Shown here: piece by piece, positions 31,358 to 32,088 of the stretch | Layout of the letters: the number at the start of each line of letters is the position of its first letter | How positions within the stretch are numbered: the first letter of the stretch is position 1 | NCBI GenBank assembly: GCA_964433675.1 | Contig: CAYSSJ010000023.1 | Coordinates: 1-32,088 of the forward strand | DNA length: 32,088 nucleotides | Source of the DNA: CAYSSJ01 sp964433675 | Lineage (GTDB): Bacteria; Cloacimonadota; Cloacimonadia; Cloacimonadales; TCS61 | Direction: 5' to 3' | Notes under the pieces: generated by a model | The model's input: the letters and a program-made list of their open reading frames with translations, nothing else | Databases searched by the model: none | Told to the model about the DNA's origin: nothing | Position numbers and translations under genes: made by a program

Positions 31358-31515
31358 AGAGGAATTTGCTCACTTCGTTCGCGGAATTGATAGGAATTTG
31401 GCTACGCCGGAATTAATAGATATAAGAAATTGTCATACTGAGTAGAAACGAGATTTCATTCTTCTAAGAATTTCTTTCGAATTGAGTTTCGTATCGAAGT
31501 ATGAAAAGCAAGAAG
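31358..31515 (-). repeat. Repeat block C', right copy
   Basis: Reverse complement of 362-518 with small indels. It contains TTTGCTCACTTCGTTCGC and TGTCATACTGAGTAGAAACG, the same landmarks in opposite orientation. Confidence 0.8.
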
Positions 31516-31717
31516 AAGAGACTGAGAGAGGGATTTGCCAATGACCGAAATAATAGCCTGCGCCTTTAGGCATAGGGTTTTTAAAATTCCACATCCCAAG
31601 CACCAAATTCCAAATAAGCACCAATCACCAAAATGCTAATTGCCAAAACGGTATTTCTGCGAAGCAGAAATTTATCATAGCAAAGGATGAGCTTGCGAAA
31701 CCCTATGAATGGGTGAA

Positions 31718-31840
31718 AACCCCCTTTTAATCCCGCTTGGGAAGGGGGACAATATATGGACACAACCCATTGCTGATAAGGGTATTAGCTCCCCTTCGTA
31801 AGGGGAGAAGACCGGCGCCAGCCGGTCAGAGGGGTTTTTT
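31718..31840 (-). repeat. Repeat block B', right copy, with hairpin and T-run
   Basis: Reverse complement of 214-342. It carries a perfect hairpin GACCGGC-GCCA-GCCGGTC at 31810-31827, then AGAGGGG and TTTTTT to 31840. The T-run makes it resemble a terminator on the plus strand, but seven bases separate stem and T-run, and no plus-strand gene ends nearby. Confidence 0.8.
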
Positions 31841-31888
31841 GTAAATAACAAATTTCCCCAGTGAAATATTCCTGACGAAATTTTACCG

Positions 31889-31953
31889 CAGTGGAACAGA
31901 CTGGGTTCCACACGGCAGGCCACAGTGGAACAGACAGGTTCCACATGGCAGGC
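31889..31953. repeat. Tandem pair of short hairpin units
   Basis: Two units of about 32 bases (31889-31920 and 31923-31953) differ at few positions; each holds GTGGAAC-AGAC(T/A)G-GTTCCAC, a 7-base inverted repeat, followed by GGCAGGC. The left flank has no such pair, only a weak similarity near 146-170. Confidence 0.75.
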
Positions 31954-31954
31954 A

Positions 31955-32060
31955 ATTCAACAACTCAACGATTCAACAAATCAACATTATCTTGCTATTC
32001 TTGCACCAACTCACACTTCGATACGCTCCGGCATACGCCGAAGCTACTCAGTGTGACAAG
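31955..32060 (-). repeat. Repeat block A', right copy
   Basis: Reverse complement of 1-110 with a few differences. It ends 28 bases before the window end, in CTACTCAGTGTGACAAG. Confidence 0.85.
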
Positions 32061-32088
32061 CTTCAGAACCCTAAACTGCATCCCTGTC

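Larger units (their letters stand above)
31153..32088. repeat. Right non-coding flank built of interspersed repeat blocks
   Basis: No credible gene. After a short leader (to about 31230) comes a purine-rich tract with ACCACAGAGAACACAGAG-type short repeats (about 31301-31330), then repeat blocks C', B' and A', inverted relative to the left flank and in mirrored order. Small open frames occur but have no ribosome-binding site, no recognisable protein and lie inside the repeats. The CACCAAATTCCAAATAAGC tract near 31600 is simple-sequence debris. Confidence 0.85.

Noticed and set aside
31433..31944. Three small minus-strand open frames in the right flank
   Set aside because: They lie within repeat blocks C', B' and the hairpin pair, have no ribosome-binding site and show no protein-like pattern.
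1..32088. CRISPR array, tRNA, rRNA, transposase or prophage genes
   Set aside because: I looked for regular repeat-spacer patterns, cloverleaf-like CCA-ended stretches and transposase or integrase motifs, and saw none. The HTH of the EIIA fusion resembles excisionase, but the fusion rules out a phage excisionase.

Overview
The window looks like a chromosomal segment (possibly a whole contig) from a low-to-mid GC, diderm, anaerobic-type bacterium. LptE, LolA, an outer-membrane barrel protein, and lipoprotein signals with good lipoboxes show an outer membrane. The mix of a ferredoxin/geranylgeranyl-reductase pair, a SEC59/VTE5-type polyprenol kinase, a eukaryote-type UDP-glucose pyrophosphorylase, a Na+-type ATP synthase and abundant interspersed repeats suggests the FCB superphylum, perhaps Cloacimonadota. 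That assignment is inference and was not tested by any search.

Layout. (1) 1-721: no genes, only a mosaic of repeats. (2) 722-7809, plus strand: outer-membrane protein, recJ, 2[4Fe-4S] ferredoxin, geranylgeranyl reductase, polyprenol/phytol kinase-like protein, polyprenyl-phosphate glycosyltransferase (DPM1/GtrB type) and UDP-glucose pyrophosphorylase. The last five read as a possible module for making and loading a saturated (dolichol-like) lipid carrier. (3) 7870-20161, plus strand, nearly all genes touching: rsmG-parA-parB (a typical origin-region cluster), an M23 peptidase, a bactofilin, a complete F1Fo ATP synthase operon, and a lipoprotein of the DUF4015 glycosidase-like family. Two strong parS-like palindromes lie inside this block (in atpD and at the end of the lipoprotein gene); a weaker one lies in the upstream glycosyltransferase gene. 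(4) 20166-20834, minus strand: a helix-turn-helix/PTS-EIIA fusion, divergent from (5) 20946-27093, plus strand: lptE, rluB, a YchF-like GTPase, ftsK, lolA and manC. (6) 31152-27126, minus strand: DUF2007 protein, glpK, an alpha/beta hydrolase, a macrodomain protein and ruvB. (7) 31153-32088: no genes; the same repeat blocks as the left flank, in inverted orientation and mirrored order.

The most unusual item is in the ATP synthase. Between atpB and a canonical Na+-type c-subunit gene lies a 248-residue protein made of three fused c-subunit hairpins. At all three positions where the ion-binding carboxylate should be, the residue is not acidic (Gly62, Gln144, Gln231), while the neighbouring 80-residue c subunit keeps the full Na+ site (Gln30, Glu63, Ser64, Thr65). 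A mixed rotor ring with ion-silent positions, or a ring-associated non-rotor part, would follow. Other points of interest are the possible bacterial dolichol-like pathway, the parABS-bactofilin-ATP synthase linkage, the parS sites embedded in coding sequence, and the inverted repeat mosaic that bounds the whole gene block.
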